Source: Armatimonadaceae bacterium
GTDB lineage: Bacteria; Armatimonadota; Armatimonadia; Armatimonadales; Armatimonadaceae
Direction: 5' to 3'
Assembly: GCA_030446525.1 (NCBI GenBank)
Contig: JAUJNC010000001.1
Coordinates: 8,133-72,132, forward strand
Length of the DNA stretch: 64,000 nt
The notes below the pieces were generated by a model. That model saw only the letters and a list, made by a program, of their open reading frames with translations, had not been told where the DNA came from and did no database searches. Both the position numbers and the translations under genes were made by a program. The stretch's first letter is position 1. Every line of letters starts with the position of its first letter. This document shows, one piece after another, positions 15,439-23,416 of the stretch.

Positions 15439-16944
15439 CTAATCCGGCGAGGGAATTACATACAAGAGCAGGCCGCCCAGCACCATCAGGATCGCTTTCG
15501 CTTCTTCCTCCGAGCCGCCGAGCTGTTCCGTGCGGTCGTGACTGACAGCAGCTAAACGCGCGTACATCTCGTCGGTCGCTTTCGTCATCGCTTCGACCCA
15601 GTCCGTCGCCGATTTGCTGCCCAGAATCTTCTTGACCCGCATCTTGCGTGTGATATCCCCTCCATTCCCGTGCTGCTTGTTCTCCTCTGGCGTAAACGCA
15701 TCGTCGGGCGCGTAGTGCGCCAGGATCTGCATCCACAGCTCGCGGCCCGAATGTGCCGCCTGTCGAACACGGTCTGGATTGCTGGAATCAAGAGCAAACC
15801 ACGCGCCGCGCCACATGGCAACAAACCGTGGGTGGGCCGAACCCAGCCGGTCTTCGATGCTGGCAGCCTGCTCACCCAACGCAATGTTGCTGTGCTGAGT
15901 AGAGGCTGCCCTTGATCCGTCCCGACCTCCGCGGAGAGTGTCCGTCGCCACTGATACCAGGGTAGCAGTCGTCCAGGTGGGCAGGGCTACATCCCAGAGC
16001 CGTGGGTGCGAGCTATACGCCGAAAAGCCACGCATGTGCTTGAGGGCCTCGCGGAAGTAATCGTCGTAGCTGCGTGCCACCCCGCCGATCTTGGACAGGA
16101 GCGTTTCCATGCCGGCGATCGCTTCTGCCTGGGGACGCTGCACATTGATGGACGCCAGATCGGCGATGATGCGGCTGATCCCTAAGTTAGCGGTACTCAA
16201 CTGCGAAGCGAGCGGGGCAGACAAACTCTCGACCCCCCGCATCGCCGTTACACTCGCAAGCTGGCTGCTCAAGAACGCGTTCATGCTCTTCTGGCTCATC
16301 CCGAGGAGCGAGTCCAACTGCTCTCGGCTGCGGAGAAACGCCTCGGAGCCTGCCGCACGGTTACCCATCAAGGCAGAGTTATCGAATGCGATACCCCTCA
16401 CAGGTTCTATGCTCCTCGCGTGGGCGGTGGCGCTCCTAAGGGCTGTGGAAAGTTGCGAGGCTGCATCGACCGCCTTCATCAGCTGGGCCATGCCGGGTGG
16501 CTCAACGATCTTCCTAGCCAAGTCGGAGTACTGGCTTGCCGGTGTAAGTGACGGGACCAGACGCACTGCCTGTGCAAGGCGGACCTGTTGCGTAAGTGAT
16601 CTCCTGGCAGAGGCGGCCACTCTCTCTGCCCGCTCGCGTAACTGTCCCTGGATGCGCTCAGCCTCTTGCTTGCCGGCAGCGGTTAGGCTCCAGTGGTTCC
16701 CGTCCTTAGCTGCCAGTCCCTCCCTTTGCAGCGTGTTGATCGCGCGGCTGACCGATGGCCTGCTGGCTTGCAGGTCGCGCGCCAGGCCGCTGACGGACGT
16801 GACGACCTCCCTGCTCAGGAACAGGATGACGCGATCCTGCAATTCTGCGTTCGGGGAGCGCCTTGGCTCTCCCGCCCCACCCGGTTCTTCGCCTGCGCCT
16901 GCAGCCTCCTGCACCAGTGCGGCCTTCAACTCACTTATTTCCAT
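15439..16944 (-). CDS. Winged-helix protein, possibly a pPIWI-associated nuclease type
   Basis: A 501-aa protein. The start is set at ATG 16944 because GGAGGACGGGGGC directly precedes it. Residues about 30-95 form a MarR-like winged helix (SVSGLARDLQASRPSVSRAINTLQREGL). The middle is long and helical. The C-terminal ~120 residues (HPRFVAMWRGAWFALDSSNPDRVRQAAHSGRELW, then WVEAMTKATDEMYARLAAVSHDRT) resemble the predicted pPIWI-associated nuclease or abortive-infection type of helical domain; I recall this from memory and it is unverified. A TGTAACA/TGTTACA palindrome lies 30 bp upstream. It may be a defence gene or a sensor. Confidence 0.5.
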   Translation of the reverse strand: MEISELKAALVQEAAGAGEEPGGAGEPRRSPNAELQDRVILFLSREVVTSVSGLARDLQASRPSVSRAINTLQREGLAAKDGNHWSLTAAGKQEAERIQGQLRERAERVAASARRSLTQQVRLAQAVRLVPSLTPASQYSDLARKIVEPPGMAQLMKAVDAASQLSTALRSATAHARSIEPVRGIAFDNSALMGNRAAGSEAFLRSREQLDSLLGMSQKSMNAFLSSQLASVTAMRGVESLSAPLASQLSTANLGISRIIADLASINVQRPQAEAIAGMETLLSKIGGVARSYDDYFREALKHMRGFSAYSSHPRLWDVALPTWTTATLVSVATDTLRGGRDGSRAASTQHSNIALGEQAASIEDRLGSAHPRFVAMWRGAWFALDSSNPDRVRQAAHSGRELWMQILAHYAPDDAFTPEENKQHGNGGDITRKMRVKKILGSKSATDWVEAMTKATDEMYARLAAVSHDRTEQLGGSEEEAKAILMVLGGLLLYVIPSPD

Positions 16945-16973
16945 GCCCCCGTCCTCCATCCGCTTCGGCAAAG

Positions 16974-16998
16974 TGTAACATTTATCATGACTGTTACA
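16974..16998. promoter_or_regulatory. Palindromic operator candidate TGTAACA-N11-TGTTACA
   Basis: TGTAACA (16974-16980) and TGTTACA (16992-16998) are exact inverted 7-mers, centred about 40 bp upstream of ATG 16944. That spacing suits a dimeric regulator, possibly the winged-helix product itself. Confidence 0.5.
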
Positions 16999-17242
16999 GT
17001 ATACAATGAGTTCTCTGGTTTGACAATGCCCCTTCGGCACCGCCGCGATCCGGATCTGGCGCTTCTTGTTCGTTGCCTCGGGAGCACCGGTGATGTCAAC
17101 GCCAAGCCGAAAAACCTGGTGATGACGGTGAGAACGGTTGTCCCTAGGAAGCGGCATGTCTGCGGACGCATGACAGTCTTAACCGGCTGCCTACCAACCA
17201 CACTACGACCTGTCGCACCCTGGTGCCGTTCGGCACCGCTGC

Positions 17243-17271
17243 TTGGTCTTTACCGTACCCCCTGCTACGCT
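17243..17271 (+). promoter_or_regulatory. Promoter: TTGGTC-N17-TACGCT with GCACCGCT box
   Basis: -35 TTGGTC (17243-17248), 17-bp spacer, -10 TACGCT (17266-17271), CGGCACCGCTGC directly upstream. It drives the DUF932 operon with a leader of about 67 nt. Confidence 0.65.
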
Positions 17272-17344
17272 CGGTCCCGAAGGCTGCTTGGCGACCCGAC
17301 TGCCTTGCTCCTTGACACTCCCCCTGTGGGAAAGGACCGACACC

Positions 17345-18385
17345 ATGCACTGCACCCGAACGCTCGACGACGTGCGCGACCAGGTCGCCCAGGATGACGC
17401 CAACAAGTGGGACGCGATCGTCCCCTGTGCCGCGCTCGCCCTGCACCAGGGCCGCCTCACCTTCCCCCAGGCCACCAGCGACGGCTACGACGGGGGCCTC
17501 GCCCTGACCCCCTGGGCTACCAGCCAGCTCTGCCAGCGGCTGGGACTCCCCGCCGCCTACCTCAAGCGCTGCCCTCCCCACCTGCAGGACGCCAACGTCA
17601 ACCACTGGCTGCGCAGCGAAGCGACCAGCAGACACACGCAGAGCCACCCGGAGCCGGACTGGCTCATCCGCGCTAAGGGGGCGAGCGTGCGCGGCGTGCT
17701 CACCCCGAGCTACAGTCGCCTCGATAACGCGCAGCTCCTCGCGGCGCTCTCCCCCGTGCTCTCCGGCACGCGCTACGGGATCAGCCTCGTGCAGCTCACC
17801 CCTGAGTCTTTCCACCTGCGGCTCGTGGACCCCACCCTTTCCCGCGACGTGCTGCCCGGCGACCGCTTGATGGTGGGCATCCACCTCGCTAACTCCGAGG
17901 TCGGGCTCCGGGCGGTCACCGTGGACGCGCTCGTGTTCCGCCTCGTCTGCACCAACGGGCTCATCCGCCGCATCAGCGGCAAGAGCCTGCTGCGGCAGCG
18001 GCACCTGCACGTCTCGGAGCCGCGCTTCGCCCAGATGCTGGAAGCGGCGGTACGTGAAGCCGCTGTCATCGCCGCCGGGTTCCTTGAGCAGGTGGCGCTC
18101 GCGGTGCGCACCCCCGTCCCCGACGTGGAGACAGCGATCACCACCCTGGCGGAGCAGTGGGACCTGACCCGCGAGACCCGGGAGCACATCCGCTTCGCCC
18201 TGTACGGCGAGGCGCGGCCCGAGACGCTCTACGGCCTCATGAACGCGGTGACCTACGCCGCCCAGCGGCTCGGCGTCGAGGGACGCTTCGAACTGGAGAC
18301 GCTGGCCGGTAGGCTCATCGACACCACCAGCCCCTCCCCCGCCCACCAGCGGCTGCGCGCCCGGCTCCTCGCCGGCAGCCGGTGA
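17345..18385 (+). CDS. DUF932 family plasmid/phage protein
   Basis: A 346-aa protein starting at ATG 17345 (AAAGGAC upstream; a longer in-frame extension crosses the promoter and is rejected). Features of DUF932 are visible: GGLALTPWATSQLCQRLGLPAAYLKRCP near the N-terminus and GVLTPSYSRLDNAQLL, then the typical LVCTNGLI. Such proteins are common on plasmids, phages and integrative elements and are of unknown biochemistry. It heads a three-gene set with a SWIM protein and a tiny coupled protein. Confidence 0.8.
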   Translation: MHCTRTLDDVRDQVAQDDANKWDAIVPCAALALHQGRLTFPQATSDGYDGGLALTPWATSQLCQRLGLPAAYLKRCPPHLQDANVNHWLRSEATSRHTQSHPEPDWLIRAKGASVRGVLTPSYSRLDNAQLLAALSPVLSGTRYGISLVQLTPESFHLRLVDPTLSRDVLPGDRLMVGIHLANSEVGLRAVTVDALVFRLVCTNGLIRRISGKSLLRQRHLHVSEPRFAQMLEAAVREAAVIAAGFLEQVALAVRTPVPDVETAITTLAEQWDLTRETREHIRFALYGEARPETLYGLMNAVTYAAQRLGVEGRFELETLAGRLIDTTSPSPAHQRLRARLLAGSR

Positions 18386-18419
18386 GACGCTACCGTGATC
18401 GCACGGAAAGGATACCGCC

Positions 18420-18692
18420 ATGACTGTGGACGACGCCCGGCTGCTCGCCAACGTGCAGGCGCGGGCGCTGCGCCTCTTCGAGGACGGCTACCGGGCAGAG
18501 CGCCTGGACGAATACACGGTGGAGATCACCTCGCCGGCGGGCGAGACCTACGAGATCGACACCCTCTTCGAGACCTGCTCCTGCCCGTTCTACCGCTGGT
18601 GGCAGGGCCGCCACCCCTGCAAGCACCTGCTGGGCTACGGGCAGCTGCTCGCCCGGCAAGAGGAGGAAAAAGCGCGGGAGCCCCTGCCGTGA
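18420..18692 (+). CDS. SWIM zinc-finger protein
   Basis: A 90-aa protein. CSCPFYRWW...HPCKHLLG gives the C-x-C-x(n)-C-x-H zinc ligands of a SWIM finger (about 60-80), a DNA- or protein-binding module. Preceded by GGAAAGG. Its stop overlaps the GTG of the next gene. It is small for the family, essentially a lone domain, as often found on plasmids. Confidence 0.75.
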   Translation: MTVDDARLLANVQARALRLFEDGYRAERLDEYTVEITSPAGETYEIDTLFETCSCPFYRWWQGRHPCKHLLGYGQLLARQEEEKAREPLP

Positions 18693-18826
18693 CCGTCACC
18701 CGCTACAAGCACTCGCGCTTCTGGGCGGTGTGGGACCGGGACGGGAGCCTCGTCTGCCTGTGCGTGTACAAGAAAGGGGCGCTGGAGGTAGTCCGCCGCC
18801 TCGCCCAAACAGATACCGCTGCCTGA
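18689..18826 (+). CDS. 45-aa protein translationally coupled to the SWIM gene
   Basis: GTG 18689 overlaps the upstream TGA as GTGA. The AGGAGG ribosome site lies in the SWIM gene about 25 bp upstream. The product (RFWAVWDRDGSLVCLCVYKKGALEVVRRL) looks like a compact beta-beta-alpha unit. Too short for family assignment, but the coupling and codon use support it. Confidence 0.5.
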   Translation: MTVTRYKHSRFWAVWDRDGSLVCLCVYKKGALEVVRRLAQTDTAA

Positions 18827-19190
18827 TAACCGCAGCCACGACATCTTAGCCTGCTCTCGCACGCTCGCCGGGGGCAGGTTTTTGCGGTGCGCTCCCCCGC
18901 CACGGCCTCGTACCCTGTGCCGGCCTGGGGATATGGGGACACCTTCCCCTGCGTCCCAGCCAGGAAAAGCGGAAACATCAGCGACGAGAGAGAATAGTAC
19001 CGTACGTCGGGACGGCTGGCAGCGAGGTACGCCACTGCGTTGGATAGGCCCCGGACAAACTTCGCGGTCGTAAAGGGCCACGACGTTGAGGCGACACCGC
19101 CGCTCGCCCAGCTGCATTTCCTGTTGCACGCGGGCGCGAGGAGTGAATCGCTCTCATCGTCGCACGCGAACCCCTGAGAGGACAACGCTC
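18827..19190. other. Intergenic stretch without a supported gene
   Basis: I see no convincing ORF, hairpin or promoter in this 364-bp gap between the SWIM set and the HNH gene, apart from the GAGAGGA ribosome site for 19191. Confidence 0.4.
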
Positions 19191-20849
19191 ATGGAGCACC
19201 CTGACAGCATCGATAGCCGCCACCGAAACGGCCCCCTTAAGGGCGACAGCAAAACCGAGACGCCACCGGCGTCCTCGATCACGGTCCGAGTTGATCCCAA
19301 CCTCCTCCAGGCGCTGGATACGCGGGCCCGTACGCTCGGCGTGCCGGTCGAGGATATCGTCCGGCACGCAGCCGAGGAGATGCTGCGACGCGAACGGTTG
19401 GAACGCGACCGAGAAAGGCAACGCTCCGAACCGCGACCAGAGCAGGGAGAGGTATCTGTTTCCTGTGACGACGGCACCACCGAAAACATCCGTCTGCCAG
19501 ACTCTGAGCTAGCCACTGGTTGGCGGCGTAACATCTTCAGTACCGCGACCAAACTGCGTAATGATCTCTACCTCACCGTGTTACAGGAGATTGAGAGCAG
19601 GCCCAGAAACTCACCCCGCAAACATCTGCTGTTGCGTCAGTTCTACCCGGACTACGAGGCGCAGGACGGCAGTTGGCGCAGCGGTCCGGCATTCATGCTG
19701 CCGGTGAGCAAAATCGGCTGGTTGATCGGGGCACTGCAGCAGGCGCAGGACGCGCTGCAGACGGAGGCGCGCGGTAACCGAGCAGCCGCGCGGGAAGCAC
19801 GGCAGCAGCGCCCGCCGGATGAGGTTGAGCACGAGGAAGAACAGCGTTGGATTTGGACGCAAAGACGCGGGGCTGAAGCCTGGAACCGCGCTCAAAACTT
19901 GGCAAACAAACATAAAACGGGAGCATCGAACGTAGGCCTAACCGAGCACTTCAGCGCCTGGCAGTGGCTCGCACTCTGCGCTACCTTCGGCTTCCGCTGC
20001 CCTCTGTGCGGTATCGCTGAAGGTGACCTGTACCCGGAAATCGACCATTGGGGGCAGACGAGGGTGCGAGCCGGGACGGTAGTGCATCTGCAGCCGCATC
20101 ATCGCCAGCCTGTATCCGAGGGTGGCGACAATACCATGTACAACATTCTGCCGCTGTGTGCGCATTGTCATTCCGACCTCCACGGTGGGAACCAGATATC
20201 TGCCGCTCCGGATTGGCTCCCGACGCAGCGTGCGTTGTCCGAGCGCTTCTCTCCTGGCACTCTGGTGACCAAACGCAGGTTGGTTTTGCGGCAGCAATAT
20301 TACGCTCGATTAGCTGAGAGTGCTCCAGAAAATGATTCCTTCCAAGATCCGACACAACCTTCGTGGCCGGTTGGATCCGTTGTCGCCGTGCGTCCCCCGG
20401 AACCGTTGGCGGAGAAGCCAGGGGACGATCTGATTAGTCTGATAGGACACTTGCTGCATCCGGCAAACTACGGTTTGATCGTAGAAGGAAGCGATGTATC
20501 TATTTGGCGAGGCGCAATGGCCGATATAAACTGGCAAACAGGGGCAACGATGTACGGGGCAAAGGAAACAGATGCCAGTGACCTACACGCGCTGGATGAA
20601 GAGACGGCCCGCTGGTATCGAGAAAAGTGGACTGAGCAGCAGCAAACTGCCTTAGCCGCTTTCACCGTAGGTGACCTAGTCCGGCCCAGAAGTGCGCGGC
20701 GGACCCACTACAGTCAGATCATCGAGATCCTGCCGCCCGAACCCGTCCTGCTCATACCAGCCCGGGCGATCATCCGCAACATGACGGGCAAGAGCAAGCG
20801 CCAGACCATCGAACTGGTGGAGCTGGTGAAGGCCTCTGGGTTGAGTTGA
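19191..20849 (+). CDS. HNH endonuclease with N-terminal ribbon-helix-helix-like domain
   Basis: A 552-aa protein starting at ATG 19191 (GAGAGGA upstream). Residues about 30-70 (ITVRVDPNLLQALDTRARTLGVPVEDIVRHAAEEML) resemble a ribbon-helix-helix DNA-binding unit. A linker with coiled coil follows. The nuclease core has CPLCG, then PHHRQPVSEGGDNTMYNILPLCAHCHSDLHGG, giving the H-H-N catalytic set and two CxxC zinc pairs. The C-terminal ~180 residues are of unknown fold. It lies directly upstream of the type III-like modification/restriction pair, but an intergenic gap of 370 bp suggests separate transcription. Confidence 0.8.
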   Translation: MEHPDSIDSRHRNGPLKGDSKTETPPASSITVRVDPNLLQALDTRARTLGVPVEDIVRHAAEEMLRRERLERDRERQRSEPRPEQGEVSVSCDDGTTENIRLPDSELATGWRRNIFSTATKLRNDLYLTVLQEIESRPRNSPRKHLLLRQFYPDYEAQDGSWRSGPAFMLPVSKIGWLIGALQQAQDALQTEARGNRAAAREARQQRPPDEVEHEEEQRWIWTQRRGAEAWNRAQNLANKHKTGASNVGLTEHFSAWQWLALCATFGFRCPLCGIAEGDLYPEIDHWGQTRVRAGTVVHLQPHHRQPVSEGGDNTMYNILPLCAHCHSDLHGGNQISAAPDWLPTQRALSERFSPGTLVTKRRLVLRQQYYARLAESAPENDSFQDPTQPSWPVGSVVAVRPPEPLAEKPGDDLISLIGHLLHPANYGLIVEGSDVSIWRGAMADINWQTGATMYGAKETDASDLHALDEETARWYREKWTEQQQTALAAFTVGDLVRPRSARRTHYSQIIEILPPEPVLLIPARAIIRNMTGKSKRQTIELVELVKASGLS

Positions 20850-21223
20850 GCGCAAACGGAACAGATACGGCTGGAGTAGGTGGAATCGGGTGCCGGAATG
20901 AATGCGGCGCGTGGTGCGCTGGCCGCCAGCAGGCCGGCGAGAGCCTGGGGCTGTTCTCAGTGGTGGGTACGCTAATGGAGGAACGCGCTCTTCCCAGACC
21001 GCTTTTCATGCAGTAGATGCAAGCGTCTAACGTTATTCTCTCAGAGCAGCAGGGAACGTTGGTAATTCCCACGAGGCAGGATAATCCTCAGCCGGTGCCG
21101 GAAAAAGGTCTGTGCCAGCTGGCCACCGTTGAGACCGCAGGTACCGAGTAGGGGCGTTGCGCTTCGAAGCAATATAGCCTACACATAAGATATAGTTACC
21201 AGAGAACCTCAAACGAGATAACG
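20850..21223. other. Intergenic stretch before the mod gene
   Basis: No convincing gene. TATAGT at about 21190-21195 could be the -10 of the mod promoter, but no good -35 lies 16-18 bp before it. The rest shows nothing recognisable. Confidence 0.35.
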
Positions 21224-23416
21224 ATGGCCAAGATTGACGACCTGGTACAGCAAGTGGCCGACACGCAGCTGAAGCGCGAGCTGGCATCCGCAGTGGCGGA
21301 GTTGAAGAAGCGGACGCGGTTTGGCCTGGTGTACGAAGACCACATCCCCGAGGTGACTGCGCTACCGGGGATGCCGGTCGGCGTGGGGTCCCTGGTGGTG
21401 CGGCGGGAACGGCTGTCCGCCCGGCACACGTTCCGGGTGACGGCACTAGCGGACGGAGTGGCAACGCTCAAACCGGTGAACGGTGGGGAGGCGCAGTCCG
21501 TGCCGGTTGCAGAGCTCATCGCCCTGCAGCGGTTTGGCGAGCCGATATTCCCGGGCTTGGAGAAGGTAGGCAGCGTAGAGCGAGGTGGGCCGGAGCGGCC
21601 ACACCACGCGGTGATCAACGCCGAGAACTACCACGCGGTGCAGCTGCTCCTCCACCTGTACGAGGGGCAGGTGGACTGCCTGTACCTGGACCCACCGTAC
21701 AATACAGGGGCACGCGACTGGACGTACAACAACGATTACATTGATGACTCCGATGCGTGGCGCCACAGCAAGTGGCTATCGTTCATGGAGAAGCGCCTCA
21801 AGCTGGCGAAGCGACTGCTGCGTGCCGATGGGGTCCTGATCGTCACCATTGATGAACACGAGGTACACCACTTAGGGATGTTGCTAGAGAGTATATTCCC
21901 TGAGTACCTCCGCTACACGATCACTTCCGTCATCAATCCGAAGGGCACTTTCAAGCAGAACTTCGGCCGCGTTGACGAGCAGATATTCTTCATCGTGCCT
22001 AACCTGGGCGGCGACGTCATCTCGCCACGTGTAGCGACGGGTGACGATGATGACCCTGGTGGATCGCTGGTCTCGACGCTCTTGCAGGTAGCGGGACTAA
22101 GCGAGAGCGACATTCGGAAAAACAGAGAGTTCAGCCGGGAAGACCGACAGCTGCTGATCCGCCTCCTAAATGATGCGGAAAACGCCGCCGACGAGGATGG
22201 TGCCGTACCGGTGGCATCTGCCTCTTCCGAGTACGAGGACTGGTTCCTACGCCGGCGTGGTCAGGAGTCCAGTTACCGCACGCAACGGCCGAACCAGTTC
22301 TACGCTATTCTGGTTGATGAGGAGAAGCGGAAAGTCATCGGAGTCGGCCCCGCCCTCGCGGTCGGCGATCCGTATTCGATTACCAGAGATGGTTCTCTTC
22401 TTACGGTTTATCCTATCGATAACGAAGGTCACGAACGGGTTTGGCGGTATTCCCGCGAGACGATGCAGTCCTACATCGATGCGGGGCAGATCGTCGTCGG
22501 ATCCTTTAACAAGAAGACCGAGAGCTGGACGCTCAACCATAGAAAGCTTAAAAAGAACTTCCGACGGCACAAGACCGTTTGGTGGGAGAAGTCGTACGAT
22601 GCCGGCGTGCACGGGACCAACGTAGTGAATTCCCTGTTAGGCCAGCGTGGCGCCTTCGCCTTCCCGAAATCGGTGTATGCCGTCAGGGACGCTCTCGCGG
22701 CAGTGGTCAGGAACCGTCCCGACGCGCTCATCGTGGACTTCTTCGCCGGCTCAGGCACGACGTTTCACGCCACCTGCCTCATGAACGCGGAGGATGGTGG
22801 GCAGCGGCGCTGCATCCTCGTCACCAACAACGAGGTGAGTGAGGAGCAGACTAAATTATTACATGGTCAGGGACACTACAAGGGCAACCCGGAGTTCGAG
22901 CAGCACGGCATCTTCCAGCGGGTGACGTGTCCCCGGTGTGAGGCGGTCGTGACCGGGCAACGTCCGGACGGGACACCGGTGCCGGGCAGCTACATTGGGG
23001 GACGTTCCCTGTCGGACGGGTTTGAGGAGAACGTCACCTTCTTTCGGCTCAACTACCTCGACCCTGACCACGTTGACCTGGGGCACCAGTTCGAAGCGAT
23101 CGCTCCGCTGCTCTGGCTGATGTCCGGGGCCGTGGGACCTTGGGAAGCGGATACCGCAAAAAGTAGTACTGGGTACTCGCTGCCGGAAGCGTCACGGTAC
23201 GGTGTGCTGTTCCGGGAGTCACGCTTCCAGCCGTTCCTGGCAGCCCTCGATGCACGTCCCGATGTTACCCATGTCTTCCTGGTGACCGACTCCGAGGAAG
23301 CGTACGCCGAGATGCGCGCCGCCTTGCCCTCACGAATCACCACCCGGATGCTCTACCGCGACTACCTGCGGTCGTTTCGCGTGGGCGGTGATGCTACGGC
23401 GGGGGGTCGCCGATGA
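21224..23416 (+). CDS. mod: Type III-like adenine-specific DNA methyltransferase
   Basis: A 730-aa protein. The catalytic motif DPPYN is at 156-160 and the AdoMet motif DFFAGSGTT at about 505-513. This order (DPPY before FxGxG) is that of beta-class N6-adenine methyltransferases such as Mod of type III systems. The ~340-residue segment between the motifs holds the target-recognition region. A CPRC pair follows at about 568. The N-terminal 120 residues are an extension. The TGA overlaps the helicase ATG by 4 bp, so the two are coupled. Confidence 0.9.
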   Translation: MAKIDDLVQQVADTQLKRELASAVAELKKRTRFGLVYEDHIPEVTALPGMPVGVGSLVVRRERLSARHTFRVTALADGVATLKPVNGGEAQSVPVAELIALQRFGEPIFPGLEKVGSVERGGPERPHHAVINAENYHAVQLLLHLYEGQVDCLYLDPPYNTGARDWTYNNDYIDDSDAWRHSKWLSFMEKRLKLAKRLLRADGVLIVTIDEHEVHHLGMLLESIFPEYLRYTITSVINPKGTFKQNFGRVDEQIFFIVPNLGGDVISPRVATGDDDDPGGSLVSTLLQVAGLSESDIRKNREFSREDRQLLIRLLNDAENAADEDGAVPVASASSEYEDWFLRRRGQESSYRTQRPNQFYAILVDEEKRKVIGVGPALAVGDPYSITRDGSLLTVYPIDNEGHERVWRYSRETMQSYIDAGQIVVGSFNKKTESWTLNHRKLKKNFRRHKTVWWEKSYDAGVHGTNVVNSLLGQRGAFAFPKSVYAVRDALAAVVRNRPDALIVDFFAGSGTTFHATCLMNAEDGGQRRCILVTNNEVSEEQTKLLHGQGHYKGNPEFEQHGIFQRVTCPRCEAVVTGQRPDGTPVPGSYIGGRSLSDGFEENVTFFRLNYLDPDHVDLGHQFEAIAPLLWLMSGAVGPWEADTAKSSTGYSLPEASRYGVLFRESRFQPFLAALDARPDVTHVFLVTDSEEAYAEMRAALPSRITTRMLYRDYLRSFRVGGDATAGGRR

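Noticed and set aside
17144..18451. 435-codon minus-strand frame over the DUF932 gene
   Set aside because: It is antisense to a recognisable family with promoter and ribosome site; composition is that of a GC-driven shadow.
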